Positions 1-8,826 are shown, counted from the stretch's first letter. The stretch: DNA of 9,612 nucleotides from an uncultured Chlamydiaceae bacterium (GCA_945957185.1 CAMFKA010000073.1:1-9612), one strand, 5' to 3'. The notes: generated by a model from the letters alone, not told the origin. Numbers and translations: made by a program.

Positions 1-3000
1 AATCGTGTCTAAAATTTCTTTTTGGTACCTTCCTAACGCACTATAAGACGTGAAGTCTAGATCTTCAACGCCCAGTTGCATTAATATCTTCGCAATATCT
101 TGTTTGTTACTAAATTCATACGCGTGAAAGTTGAGGACAGCGAGGATATCCATGTCAGGACAATTCTTAGCAATAGAAATGAAATCGATTGGGCTGTCCG
201 TCGAAACAGTCACTTTAAACTTATCTATTGCGAGTTGGACTGTTCTGCCGGGATCCATGATGGTTTTGGGCATCAGAGGGCTGCAAACGATGTTGTGGAT
301 GTTGGGAATTCCTTTTAGAACAATTTCATCAATCTTTGATGAACTGGCAGTGCTAATTGTGGTTAAAAGAAATTGAAGCACGCTATCGTCTATTTGTGTA
401 CATCCACTCAAATTCAGCTGTCTCAGGTTGTTGCAGTTTCCTACTATCTCGAAGATCTCCTGTATAGACAGTTGGGTGTTGCCACTTAAGTCTAAGACCT
501 CGATGGGAAGGGCATCTTTTAATCGCTCGCTGATTTGTGGTGCAGTTAAGCCTTCAGAAGGCGATACTTTGAATGTGGTTTCTCTTTTTCTTAGCACTCC
601 CAATTTAATCAATAAGGCGATGTAGGCACTTTCGGTGATACCGCCGATGATGGGATTGAATTCATCCACATCATCGGGAGCGTATGTAAAGTCAAAAGTT
701 CTGTCATGGTAATCGTCTTCAATGAATTCCGAGATCATTATCGCAAGCTTTCCACTAGGGTCATTTCGGATGTCTTCGTTGATTTTTTCCCAAATTGCCT
801 TGAAGGCTGCATTAAAAGAAGATTTTGGGAAATACAGATCTATATGGGTTTGCAATGTTTTGCGAAATTCCGGTTCTCTTAGCTCCCAAAGGTTACCCTT
901 TAAATTAAAATCAGCATACCAATCAAATTCATAGTCCCAGGGAAGATCGACTAACTTGCCGAACGAGTTTTTAATGTAAAATTGATCGTGAATGTTGGTT
1001 TCGAGGTTTGATGAAGAGAAAATCCCTCGAAGTCGCATATATAAATCTGGATTCTCGTAGCTGTCGTGGATAAATTTAATGAATTTTCCAATTTCTTCTT
1101 TTAACGGTTGTGTATAACCAATTAAGTGATTGTATCGCTCTTCATCTTGTCGAGAAAAGATAAGCTCGGTCTGATTAGAAGAGATTTCTGTCCCTTGGCA
1201 CTCTTGACGGTACATGTCGCAGATGGCGCCGTTTTTCCCTTGAATGCAGGTGAAGAGCATAAAAAACATTTTGATAAACGCTTCTTCTTGAGGACTCCAT
1301 AATCCGTTTTCAGCTGTGTTCGGAAGGTTTAATCTGTTTTTAATGATGGAATAGAAGAAAAAAGTGACGCGCTTCAGTGGGGTTTCTTCGTCAGAAGGAA
1401 GTGTTAAAATTGTGAGAATTTCGGGGTATTTTACGACAGAGAACTCGAATTGTTGAATGTATGTTGCTGCTAGCTCTTGTAGAGCTTCTTCGGACCGAGA
1501 ATTCAAATCCGGGTCGAATTCTATACCTGTTTCTGAAGCAATGCGTAACACTTCTTTTGCTAATTGCAGGTTATTGTTACCTCTTGCCTTGATTTCAGAA
1601 TAAATGCCCATTAATGTGTCTGGATTCACCCCTTCCGGAAGGTCTTTTCGGTAGTACTGAGCGACCTCACTGTTAGTAGGAATAGAAATAATACGACTAT
1701 CGACACGATGTGTGAAATTAATGGGCTCTTGATTCGCTCTGCGCTTCATGATCGCTTCATGGATCGACCAGGGTGTTCTACGAAGACTTTCTTGACGCAT
1801 GGCTTGCAAATAGTATCCGTTGTAAGTGAAAGCATGCAAAAAGTCGACAAAAGGATCAGTTATATGGCCGTCTTGAAATGTATAATCCCTTAAATTGGCA
1901 GATTGTGCATCGTCTATGGTGAACAATTTCAATCTGTCTTTCAACACGCTGGAGATGATTGCATCTATAAGCTTCGGATTAGTTTCCGAGCGCAGTTTTT
2001 GAGTGACGTGAATGATGAAATCATTTCGAACTGTCGCGTTGTCAGGATTTCGTAGAAAGATGCTGATGTTTTCATAGACATGAGAGGAAATCGACGATGA
2101 GTGTTTTGAAATAACGTCAGACAAAACCTGGTAAAATAATGAGCTTTCCTCGAGTCCGTCAAATAGCACTGCTAAGCGACTGAGCTCATAAAAACTTACT
2201 AAATGTGCGATGATATTTGAGTTGGCGATATTTTCTTCGAGCAGTCCCCAAAGGCCTCCTTTAAAAACAGGGTGAAGAGATTCACCGTTTTCTAGAGTCT
2301 GACCAAGGGTTGCAATTGCTCCAAATGAATTTGGAATATCTCCTCTAGACAAGGCTGAAAAAATAGTGTCCATGAAACGTTTTTTCATGTGTAGGGGAAT
2401 ATGTTTTAAGATCGCCATGAGTCGATAGGATGTTGTATCAAGATCGGGTGTTGATCGAGTAGATGCGTCTTTGGCAGTCTTAAGAGCTGAGATAGCTTTT
2501 ATCATGTATTTTTGATCCACTATGGAGAGGCTATCAAAGTTGCTGCGGATAGCTCGGCTTTGCAGACTGTCCTGCATGTGCAAAAAAATCCGCTCTCTTT
2601 TCACTAAAGAGGGTGGAGGGAGTTTAGTTTTTCTGATTTCGTGTTTATATTTTTTTAAAAAGGCATCGAATTCGGGATTTTTTACTCCCAATTTTTGGTA
2701 GTGCCTTAACACCTTTGCTAAGACATAGACCTCTCCACGAATCAAAGGCTCTTGTTGTCGCTCGAGAAAATTCATCTCCGTCATGAAGTGAACCGCTGAT
2801 TTACATTCAGCGATAAAATTAGGGTCCTTTAACACCTCAGGATCGCCTTTTTTCTCCCTCGCTGCTATGGAATAACCGAGGGCTTCGTGATAGATGCGAG
2901 GAGCGAGGTTGTCGACGTTTTTGCAAGCGTCTTCAATCCAGTCGATTGCCATCTCAAAACGTTGGATGCTGTTTTGGTAGAGTGAATCGATACCATACCA

Positions 3001-3873
3001 AAGGATCTTTCCCTGGGCGTCTTTTTCTGCAATCATCGTGATCCAGTGCCCATCACTGCCTACCAAAAAAGCGTGGTGAAAGGGCCCGGGCCTTTGGACA
3101 ATATTTCGAATGTTGAGGAGGGCGGTTAGAGACTCTGTATTTCCTGCAGTCAGTCCAAGTTTACTGTCGACGACTTCAAAAATTGTTAAATCATCCTTGT
3201 TGGGCCGTAGTATATCCCAAGTTTGGCGGAGTTCGACTCTCGTAAGATCTGAAGTTGTTTTTGGCAATATCGTTGCGACAGTTGACTTTACATCTTTGTA
3301 AGGTTTTTGATGGGTAAAATTAAAGTCGATTTTTTTAACAGGTTCTATATTTTCGCTAACCAATTGTAATGCGACATAGGCGTTTTTAAGAGCATGCAAT
3401 CCGCAGGAGGACTTTCCATCAGGCAAAGTTTCTTGCTGCAAACATGTCACATGCCTCAGATTGGGAGTAATTTCTTTCATCTTCATGGATGATGATAGAT
3501 TGTTTTTTAATGTGACAAAAGGGGGAGATGAAGATGCGGAAGGGCCTTCAGGTTTTTTTTTGTCGTCAGTGTCGTTAATAACAATTTCATAAGAAGTGCT
3601 TGCGTAGTTTTCTTCGTATTTGGGGACTCGTCTAAGAAGGTTTGTAATTTGTTCGTGGAGTTCACTTAAGCTGCTGGTTACAAGCGTGTTACAGGCTATT
3701 TCCTGAGGGATATTCTCCTCTAAAAACTGCATTTTTTGAGCAAGTTTAATAATTTTTTCCTGGAGGTCTAAAGATAAGGATTTCCCTCTGGAGGGCAACA
3801 TCTGTGATAGGTGTGCGGTTTCGGCAGTGATTTCTGAGATTTGATTGGCGAAACCAGAAGTATTTAAATTCAT
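1..3873 (-). CDS. Giant peptidase-LRR protein, paralogue A (3' end outside window)
   Basis: I translated this frame by hand: it is open for 1291 codons from an ATG at 3873 to the window edge, with no stop or frameshift. About 280 further residues are expected by comparison with the complete neighbour. Residues 1-86 are charged and helical. Residues 87-125 are a Lys/Ser/Pro-rich linker about 16 residues longer than in the neighbour, with three lysines encoded by an A9 run. A papain-like peptidase domain follows, with Cys157 in DGKSSCGLHALKNA, His276 in GHWITMI and Asp296 in WYGIDS. The central region (about 300-1120) is unrecognised and contains GKNGAICDMYR around Cys885. LRRs begin at Leu1127 (LDLSG) and repeat 26 residues later at Leu1153 (LNLSGC). 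No signal peptide or membrane helix is visible. The ATG start is supported by the matching N-terminus of the neighbour (MNL..SGFA.Q), a weak GAG ribosome-binding match seven bases upstream and a promoter at 3911-3938. A role as a host-directed deubiquitinase-like effector is inference. Confidence 0.9.
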   Translation of the reverse strand, partial: MNLNTSGFANQISEITAETAHLSQMLPSRGKSLSLDLQEKIIKLAQKMQFLEENIPQEIACNTLVTSSLSELHEQITNLLRRVPKYEENYASTSYEIVINDTDDKKKPEGPSASSSPPFVTLKNNLSSSMKMKEITPNLRHVTCLQQETLPDGKSSCGLHALKNAYVALQLVSENIEPVKKIDFNFTHQKPYKDVKSTVATILPKTTSDLTRVELRQTWDILRPNKDDLTIFEVVDSKLGLTAGNTESLTALLNIRNIVQRPGPFHHAFLVGSDGHWITMIAEKDAQGKILWYGIDSLYQNSIQRFEMAIDWIEDACKNVDNLAPRIYHEALGYSIAAREKKGDPEVLKDPNFIAECKSAVHFMTEMNFLERQQEPLIRGEVYVLAKVLRHYQKLGVKNPEFDAFLKKYKHEIRKTKLPPPSLVKRERIFLHMQDSLQSRAIRSNFDSLSIVDQKYMIKAISALKTAKDASTRSTPDLDTTSYRLMAILKHIPLHMKKRFMDTIFSALSRGDIPNSFGAIATLGQTLENGESLHPVFKGGLWGLLEENIANSNIIAHLVSFYELSRLAVLFDGLEESSLFYQVLSDVISKHSSSISSHVYENISIFLRNPDNATVRNDFIIHVTQKLRSETNPKLIDAIISSVLKDRLKLFTIDDAQSANLRDYTFQDGHITDPFVDFLHAFTYNGYYLQAMRQESLRRTPWSIHEAIMKRRANQEPINFTHRVDSRIISIPTNSEVAQYYRKDLPEGVNPDTLMGIYSEIKARGNNNLQLAKEVLRIASETGIEFDPDLNSRSEEALQELAATYIQQFEFSVVKYPEILTILTLPSDEETPLKRVTFFFYSIIKNRLNLPNTAENGLWSPQEEAFIKMFFMLFTCIQGKNGAICDMYRQECQGTEISSNQTELIFSRQDEERYNHLIGYTQPLKEEIGKFIKFIHDSYENPDLYMRLRGIFSSSNLETNIHDQFYIKNSFGKLVDLPWDYEFDWYADFNLKGNLWELREPEFRKTLQTHIDLYFPKSSFNAAFKAIWEKINEDIRNDPSGKLAIMISEFIEDDYHDRTFDFTYAPDDVDEFNPIIGGITESAYIALLIKLGVLRKRETTFKVSPSEGLTAPQISERLKDALPIEVLDLSGNTQLSIQEIFEIVGNCNNLRQLNLSGCTQIDDSVLQFLLTTISTASSSKIDEIVLKGIPNIHNIVCSPLMPKTIMDPGRTVQLAIDKFKVTVSTDSPIDFISIAKNCPDMDILAVLNFHAYEFSNKQDIAKILMQLGVEDLDFTSYSALGRYQKEILDTI
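3553..3561. repeat. Homopolymer tract (A9 on the coding strand) within paralogue A
   Basis: Nine consecutive T on the plus strand encode three lysines in paralogue A, in the variable linker just before the peptidase domain. The complete paralogue has no such run at this place. A one-base slip would truncate the protein before its peptidase and LRR regions. Confidence 0.6.
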
Positions 3874-3888
3874 GATAAAGCTCAATTA
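3874..3888 (-). promoter_or_regulatory. Conserved leader block at the start codon of paralogue A
   Basis: The 15 bases directly before the ATG read TAATTGAGCTTTATC on the minus strand and match the same position before paralogue B at 13 of 15 bases. GAG, seven bases upstream of the ATG, is the only ribosome-binding-like core, so translation initiation is probably weakly Shine-Dalgarno dependent. The conservation may reflect recent duplication or a kept translation signal. Confidence 0.5.
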
Positions 3889-3910
3889 CATAGAGGTGCT
3901 TATATTACTA

Positions 3911-3938
3911 ATTATATTCAATATCAGTAATGTTTCAA
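3911..3938 (-). promoter_or_regulatory. Sigma-70-like promoter of paralogue A
   Basis: Read on the minus strand, TTGAAA (3933-3938) is followed after 16 bases by a perfect TATAAT (3911-3916). Transcription would begin near 3904, leaving a leader of about 30 bases before the ATG at 3873. The -10 box lies 37 bases from the ATG, against 35 in paralogue B. This implies that paralogue A is transcribed from its own promoter rather than only by read-through from B. Confidence 0.7.
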
Positions 3939-3967
3939 TAGTTTTTGTAAAAGAGGGCTTCAGAGAG

Positions 3968-4078
3968 AAAGGACAATAAAGACCTTAAGGACACTAAGGA
4001 CGCCAAGAAGTAAACCATTAGTATACAGGGTGTTAATCTTTGGTGTCTTTAAGGTCCTTAAGGTCTTTAGTGTCCTTT
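3968..4078. repeat. Inverted repeat built of degenerate 9-base units, between paralogues B and A
   Basis: The left arm 3968-4013 and right arm 4033-4078 are reverse complements at about 38 of 46 positions, around a 19-base loop. They include a perfect 16-base core (3977-3992 against 4054-4069). Each arm is itself a tandem array of 9-base units of the form AARGACNYY. Left-arm units begin at 3969, 3978, 3987 and 3996, with a degraded fifth unit at 4005. The element starts about 26 bases after the stop of paralogue B, so it could act as a transcription barrier. However, no clear T-run follows the stem on the minus strand, so a classical intrinsic terminator is not well supported. Similar short AAGGAC-type repeats are, from memory, found between genes in unrelated bacteria. 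Confidence 0.8.
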
Positions 4079-4104
4079 TTTACAAAATTGATCAACAAAA
4101 TGTT

Positions 4105-7100
4105 CTAGCGTAATGTGTTTGATTTAACGATAAATTTGCGATCGGGGAACCTGGAAATAAGGTAATTGACATTTCCGTCCATTTGATACGTGAGACCGGG
4201 GTCTACTCTTGCTATATCATTAGTGAACCAAGGATCAAAATAGAGTGTCTTCAAATGAGGCATTTGATTTAATGCAGCCTCGATGTCGATGAACAGACCT
4301 TGATAATACCCACGTATATCTAAGCTCTGTAGTTTGGGACAACTGAGAATTAAGCTTTGAAAATGGTTTCTATTGCTATCGTTTACAAAACCAATGCCTA
4401 AGTGTTCGAGATTTGTCATAGCGCCTCTGATATCACTCAAAAATAGCCCCGTCAAACACATGCAGTTTGTCAAAGAGAACTGCTTGAGTCCGGGATTGTT
4501 TTTGATAAAAGTAGCAAGAAGCGACAAATCATCTAGGGTTAGATTTAAGGTGGCAAAACTGGCGTTTTCCATTTGGGTTAATCTCTCGTTCATTGCATTC
4601 AGAACAGGAAGGTACGATCCTGACATGGCACGATCCAAATGAATGCTCCTCAGTTGAGGAGAATTGTTAATCAGAAAGATGATATCATCCACATGAAGTT
4701 GGGTAGCGTGAATTCGAATATTGCGTAATTCGTACAAAGGTGGTGATGTTTCATCAAAAATACGACCCAATCCGTCTCGATTTAACGATGGAAGAATCGT
4801 ATAATTCCATTCGATACTTTGTAAGTTGTGGGCTGTTCTGAAAATGGGTTTTAAGACTTCCACATCAACTGTTGATTCAAGGAGAGAGAACCGCTCCAAT
4901 TTTGCAAATACAGAGGCCACTTCTGCAGTCTTAGAAAGGTCGAAGAAATACGATGCACGGACTGATTTAAGAGGGTATTTTGCTTTTAAAATGGCATCTA
5001 AAATGCTTTTTTCATGCCGCTTGTATATGGGTTCGATTGCTAAGTCCAGATTTTCCATTCCCGCTAACATAAAGATCTTCGTAAGTTCGGCTCCTCGAGT
5101 CAAATGATATTTCTGTCCGGAACTAACGACAAGGTCTGTAAAACTCATCTCAGGGCAATCTTTAGCTAATGCAATAAAATCGATAGGGTTGTCTGTTGAA
5201 ACGGTTGTCTTAAATTGATTCAATAAAAGTTGGATCGTTTTTCCAGGATCCAAGGTGATTTTGGGCATAAAAGGATTGCAAAAGATTGTGTGGATACCGG
5301 AAACACCTTTGAGGACGATCTCTTTAACCTGCAAGTCTGCAGTCACTTTAATTGCGCTTAATATCTCTCGGAGCTCTTGGTTGCCTACTTGTGTGCATCC
5401 GCTCAAATTCAGTTGTCTCAAGTTGTTACATAATTTGATGAGGTAGACGATCTCGCTAGAAGATAGTTTTGTATGACCGCTTAAATCCAAGGATTCAATC
5501 GGAAGAGCATTTTTTACTTGATCGATGATCTCATGTGTGCTTAAACCCTCTGAAGGGGATATTTTAAGCGTGTTTTCTCTCTTTCTCAACACCCCTAATT
5601 TTATTAATAAAGCGATGTAAGCGCTTTCGGTGATTCCGTTGATGGTGGGGATGAATTCATCATCATCAGGAGCGTCTGTGAACTCAAAAACTTGGGAATG
5701 GTAATCGTCTCCAATGAATTCCATAATCATTGTTGCAAGGTTTCTACTAGGATCATTTCGAATGTCTTTGTTGATTTTTTTCCAAACCGCGTTGAAGGTG
5801 GAATCAAAGGTGGAGCTTTTCAAATATTGATTAGAGAGGAATATCAACAAGTTGAGAAACCTAGGTTCTCTTAGATTCCATAATACAGAACTCAAAGTAA
5901 AATCAGAATACCAGTCGAACGTATAGTCCCAGGGAAGATTGACTAGACTGCCGAACATGTTTTTTATAAAAAACTGTTCATGAATGACAATCTCGGGGTT
6001 TTTTGCATGAACGTTGTTTCGAAGTAAATAGTAAAAATGATCATTTTCGAAGCTGTTGTGAATAAATTCCAGCAACTTCCCTATTTCCGCTGTTAAAGGT
6101 TGGGTATACCCGATTAAATGGTCGTACCGCTCTTCGTCTTGTCGCGAAAAGAAGAGTTCCACTTGACCTGGTTCGATAGAAATCGCTCCTGGACACTCAT
6201 GACGGTACATATCGCAGATGGCGCCGTTTTTTCCTTGGATGCAGGTTAAGAGCATAAAAAGCATTTTGATAAACGCTTCCTCTTGGGGGCTCCATACTCC
6301 GTTTTCAGCACTATTCGAAAGGTTCAATCTGTTTTTAATGATGCAATAAAAGAAGAAGGTAACACGCTTCAACGGTGTTTCTGCGTTAGAGGGAAGTGTT
6401 AAAATTTCGAGAATTTCGGGGTATTTTATAACTGAGAACTCTAATCGTTGAAGGTATAGTGTTGCCAGCTTTTGCTGAAATTCTTCTAACGTTGTATCCG
6501 AGTCGGGATCGGAGACCCCTATACCTGTCTCTGAAGCGATTCGCAACAGTTCTTTTGCCAACTGTGGATTGTTGTTAAGTCTCGCTTTTATTTCTGCACA
6601 AACACTCATTAAAGTGTGGGGATTCACACCATCCGGAAGGTCTTTAAGGTAGTACTGGATGATCTTGTTATTGGTGGAAATGGAAATCGCACGATTGTTG
6701 ACTTTGTGAGCAACACAGATGGGCTCTTGTTTTGCTCTGTGCTTCATGATCAATTCGTGGATGGACCAAGGTGTTCTTTGCATCCCATCCCGCTTCCAGC
6801 CTCGCAGATAGTTTCCGTTGTATACTAGTGCATGCAAAAAGTCGACAAATGGATCACCGACGGTGCCGGGTGAAAAATTGTAGTCACTGATAGTGATAGA
6901 TTGTGAGGCATCTTTGGTAAACAATTTACAATGGTGTTTATGCGCGCCGTTGTAGATGGTCTCCAAGCGTTCCGGATCTGTTTCCGAACGCAATTTTCCG
7001 GTGACGTAAGTGATGAAATTTGTTCTGAATTCTGCGTTAGCAGGATGGCGTAAATAGCAACTGAGGTTTTCATACACGTGGTAGCTAATATACTTTTTTC

Positions 7101-8826
7101 TTCTTGTAGTCACTTTTGAAAATACTTCGTAAAATACCGAGTTTTCAGCAGGTCTGTCAAATACTTGCGCCAAGCAACTGAGATCATAAAAATCAACCGC
7201 AATCTGTTCTAGGAGAAAAGGAAATCTCATTTGAATTTCAATAAGCTTCCACAAGGCTTCTCTAAAAGTAGGCTGAAAAAATTCGCTGTTTTTAAGCGCC
7301 CTACCTAGGTGCCAGATTGTCGAAAATGGTTTGTCGTAATCATCGAGCTTCAAAGACAAACGAATGTCTCCCATGAAGAGTTCTTTTATGCGAGCAGGAA
7401 TGTGCTTTAAGACCACCATCAGTTGATAGGCGACCTTATCAACATCGATTGTTAGTTTGGATGCCTTGTCTTTAGCTCTCTTAAGGAGGGGAATGGTGCG
7501 CAGCAGGTAGTTTTGATCCTCTTGGGAGAGGTTGTCAAAGTTGCTGCGGATGTCTCGGCTTTCCTGACTGTCTTGCATAAGCAAAAAAATACGTTCTCTT
7601 TGTACTAGATGTGCTGGAAGTTTTTGGATGTGCTTGATTTCGAATTTATATCTGTTTAAAAAATCATCGAATTCGGGATGATTCATTCCTAATTTTTGGT
7701 AATGCTTTAATACATTTACCAGAGAGTAGACTTCACCCCGCACTAACGGCTCTTGTTGTCGACGGAGAAAATTCATCTCCGTCATAAAGTGAACCGCTTT
7801 TTTACATTCGGCAATAAAATTGGGATCTTTCAGCACTTCAGGGTCGCCTTTACTCCCTCTCATTGCGATTGAGTGGCCAAGCGCTTCGTGATACATGCGT
7901 GGAGCGATGCTGTCGACATTCTTGCAGGCATCTTCAATCCATTCGAGCGCCATTTCAAAACGATTTTGACAGTAATTAGCATTCGAGTCGATTCCATACC
8001 AGAGGATGTTTCCCTTGGTGTTTTTTTCTGCAATCATTGTGAACCAGTGACCATGACTCCCTATCAAAAACGCATGGTGAAAGGGGCCTGGTCTTTGGAC
8101 AAGATTTCGAATGTTGAGGAGGGTTGTTAGAGATTCAGCATCTCCGGCTGCCAGTCCAATTTTACTGTTTAGGACTTCAAAAATCGACAAATCATCGTGA
8201 TTAGGCCATAGAGCGTCCCACGCTATGCGGATTTCGACTCTTGTTAGATCTGATTTTTTTTGAGGTAATACTTGTGCGATACGGTTTTTTACCGTTGTGT
8301 AGGTGCCGCGAGAACCAAAACACCAACCATTTTGGAAGGTTTCTTCTCGGTTTTCGGTCACAAACGCCAATGCGACATACGCGTTTTTTAAAGCGTGAAA
8401 CCCACAAGACGATGTTCCATCGGGTAAATTTTCTTGCGGTAGACAAAGAATGTATATTAAATTGGGAGTAAGTCTATCAGTGGTCGTTCTCAAAACGTAA
8501 TATAAGATCAGAAATGGGTTTTTACGAATACTGGTATCAGCAGAAACAACTTCTTGCGAGGAGCTTGCATAGCTTCCTGTATGTCCTAGGAGTCTCGTAA
8601 TTCGCTCCCGGAACTCGTTTAATATGTTGTTTACTTGAAGGTCGCTTTTTATTTCTTGAGGGGCATTCTCTGCTAAAAATTGCATTTTTTGAGCGAGCTT
8701 AATAATTCTCTCTTTAAGGTCCTGTGATAATGGATTTCCTCTGGGAGGGATGATTTGAGATAGGTAAGCGGCATCAGCGTTGATTTCTGAGAATTGATGG
8801 GCAAAGCCCGAAACAGTTAGGTTCAT
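4105..8826 (-). CDS. Giant peptidase-LRR protein, paralogue B (complete, 1573 residues)
   Basis: This is the only complete copy. Its N-terminus (1-90) is helical with KLAQKMQFLAEN. A probable clan CA cysteine peptidase domain follows at about 130-300: Cys141 in LPDGTSSCGFHALKNA, His260 in GSHGHWFTMIAE and Asp280 in WYGIDSN. The spacing Cys+119 to His and +20 to Asp is exactly that of paralogue A. The HWF...W(Y/F)..(D/N)S pattern recalls Josephin domains, while DG..C recalls OTU, so the family is unresolved. Residues 300-1100 are unrecognised and probably helical, with conserved blocks RTPWSIHE, GKNGAICDMYR (Cys862 and Cys871 nearby) and RQDEERYDHLIGYTQPL. The LRR region starts at Leu1113. Repeats at 1113/1139 and at 1447, 1473, 1499 and 1525 keep a strict 26-residue period, as in cysteine-containing LRRs. 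I chose the ATG at 8826 over an in-frame TTG at 8838: it matches the start of paralogue A, and the TTG overlaps the weak GGG ribosome-binding match. No secretion signal is visible. A function as a host-targeted deubiquitinase is inferred. Confidence 0.93.
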   Translation of the reverse strand: MNLTVSGFAHQFSEINADAAYLSQIIPPRGNPLSQDLKERIIKLAQKMQFLAENAPQEIKSDLQVNNILNEFRERITRLLGHTGSYASSSQEVVSADTSIRKNPFLILYYVLRTTTDRLTPNLIYILCLPQENLPDGTSSCGFHALKNAYVALAFVTENREETFQNGWCFGSRGTYTTVKNRIAQVLPQKKSDLTRVEIRIAWDALWPNHDDLSIFEVLNSKIGLAAGDAESLTTLLNIRNLVQRPGPFHHAFLIGSHGHWFTMIAEKNTKGNILWYGIDSNANYCQNRFEMALEWIEDACKNVDSIAPRMYHEALGHSIAMRGSKGDPEVLKDPNFIAECKKAVHFMTEMNFLRRQQEPLVRGEVYSLVNVLKHYQKLGMNHPEFDDFLNRYKFEIKHIQKLPAHLVQRERIFLLMQDSQESRDIRSNFDNLSQEDQNYLLRTIPLLKRAKDKASKLTIDVDKVAYQLMVVLKHIPARIKELFMGDIRLSLKLDDYDKPFSTIWHLGRALKNSEFFQPTFREALWKLIEIQMRFPFLLEQIAVDFYDLSCLAQVFDRPAENSVFYEVFSKVTTRRKKYISYHVYENLSCYLRHPANAEFRTNFITYVTGKLRSETDPERLETIYNGAHKHHCKLFTKDASQSITISDYNFSPGTVGDPFVDFLHALVYNGNYLRGWKRDGMQRTPWSIHELIMKHRAKQEPICVAHKVNNRAISISTNNKIIQYYLKDLPDGVNPHTLMSVCAEIKARLNNNPQLAKELLRIASETGIGVSDPDSDTTLEEFQQKLATLYLQRLEFSVIKYPEILEILTLPSNAETPLKRVTFFFYCIIKNRLNLSNSAENGVWSPQEEAFIKMLFMLLTCIQGKNGAICDMYRHECPGAISIEPGQVELFFSRQDEERYDHLIGYTQPLTAEIGKLLEFIHNSFENDHFYYLLRNNVHAKNPEIVIHEQFFIKNMFGSLVNLPWDYTFDWYSDFTLSSVLWNLREPRFLNLLIFLSNQYLKSSTFDSTFNAVWKKINKDIRNDPSRNLATMIMEFIGDDYHSQVFEFTDAPDDDEFIPTINGITESAYIALLIKLGVLRKRENTLKISPSEGLSTHEIIDQVKNALPIESLDLSGHTKLSSSEIVYLIKLCNNLRQLNLSGCTQVGNQELREILSAIKVTADLQVKEIVLKGVSGIHTIFCNPFMPKITLDPGKTIQLLLNQFKTTVSTDNPIDFIALAKDCPEMSFTDLVVSSGQKYHLTRGAELTKIFMLAGMENLDLAIEPIYKRHEKSILDAILKAKYPLKSVRASYFFDLSKTAEVASVFAKLERFSLLESTVDVEVLKPIFRTAHNLQSIEWNYTILPSLNRDGLGRIFDETSPPLYELRNIRIHATQLHVDDIIFLINNSPQLRSIHLDRAMSGSYLPVLNAMNERLTQMENASFATLNLTLDDLSLLATFIKNNPGLKQFSLTNCMCLTGLFLSDIRGAMTNLEHLGIGFVNDSNRNHFQSLILSCPKLQSLDIRGYYQGLFIDIEAALNQMPHLKTLYFDPWFTNDIARVDPGLTYQMDGNVNYLISRFPDRKFIVKSNTLR

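Noticed and set aside
100..934. Short plus-strand reading frames inside the large genes (also near 1708, 4373, 4826 and 7873)
   Set aside because: They overlap long minus-strand genes supported by paralogue conservation and show no recognisable protein features.
3968..4078. CRISPR array
   Set aside because: The units are 9 bases, contiguous and inverted around one loop, with no spacers.
3940..4080. Classical intrinsic terminator after paralogue B
   Set aside because: The stem is long and imperfect, and no clear T-run follows it on the minus strand. The T-run at 4074-4080 is on the wrong side for this direction.
6180..6260. IpaH/NEL-type E3 ligase centre around Cys871 of paralogue B
   Set aside because: The context is C-D-M rather than the C-x-D motif, and the LRR order is reversed relative to IpaH. 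No real similarity could be shown.
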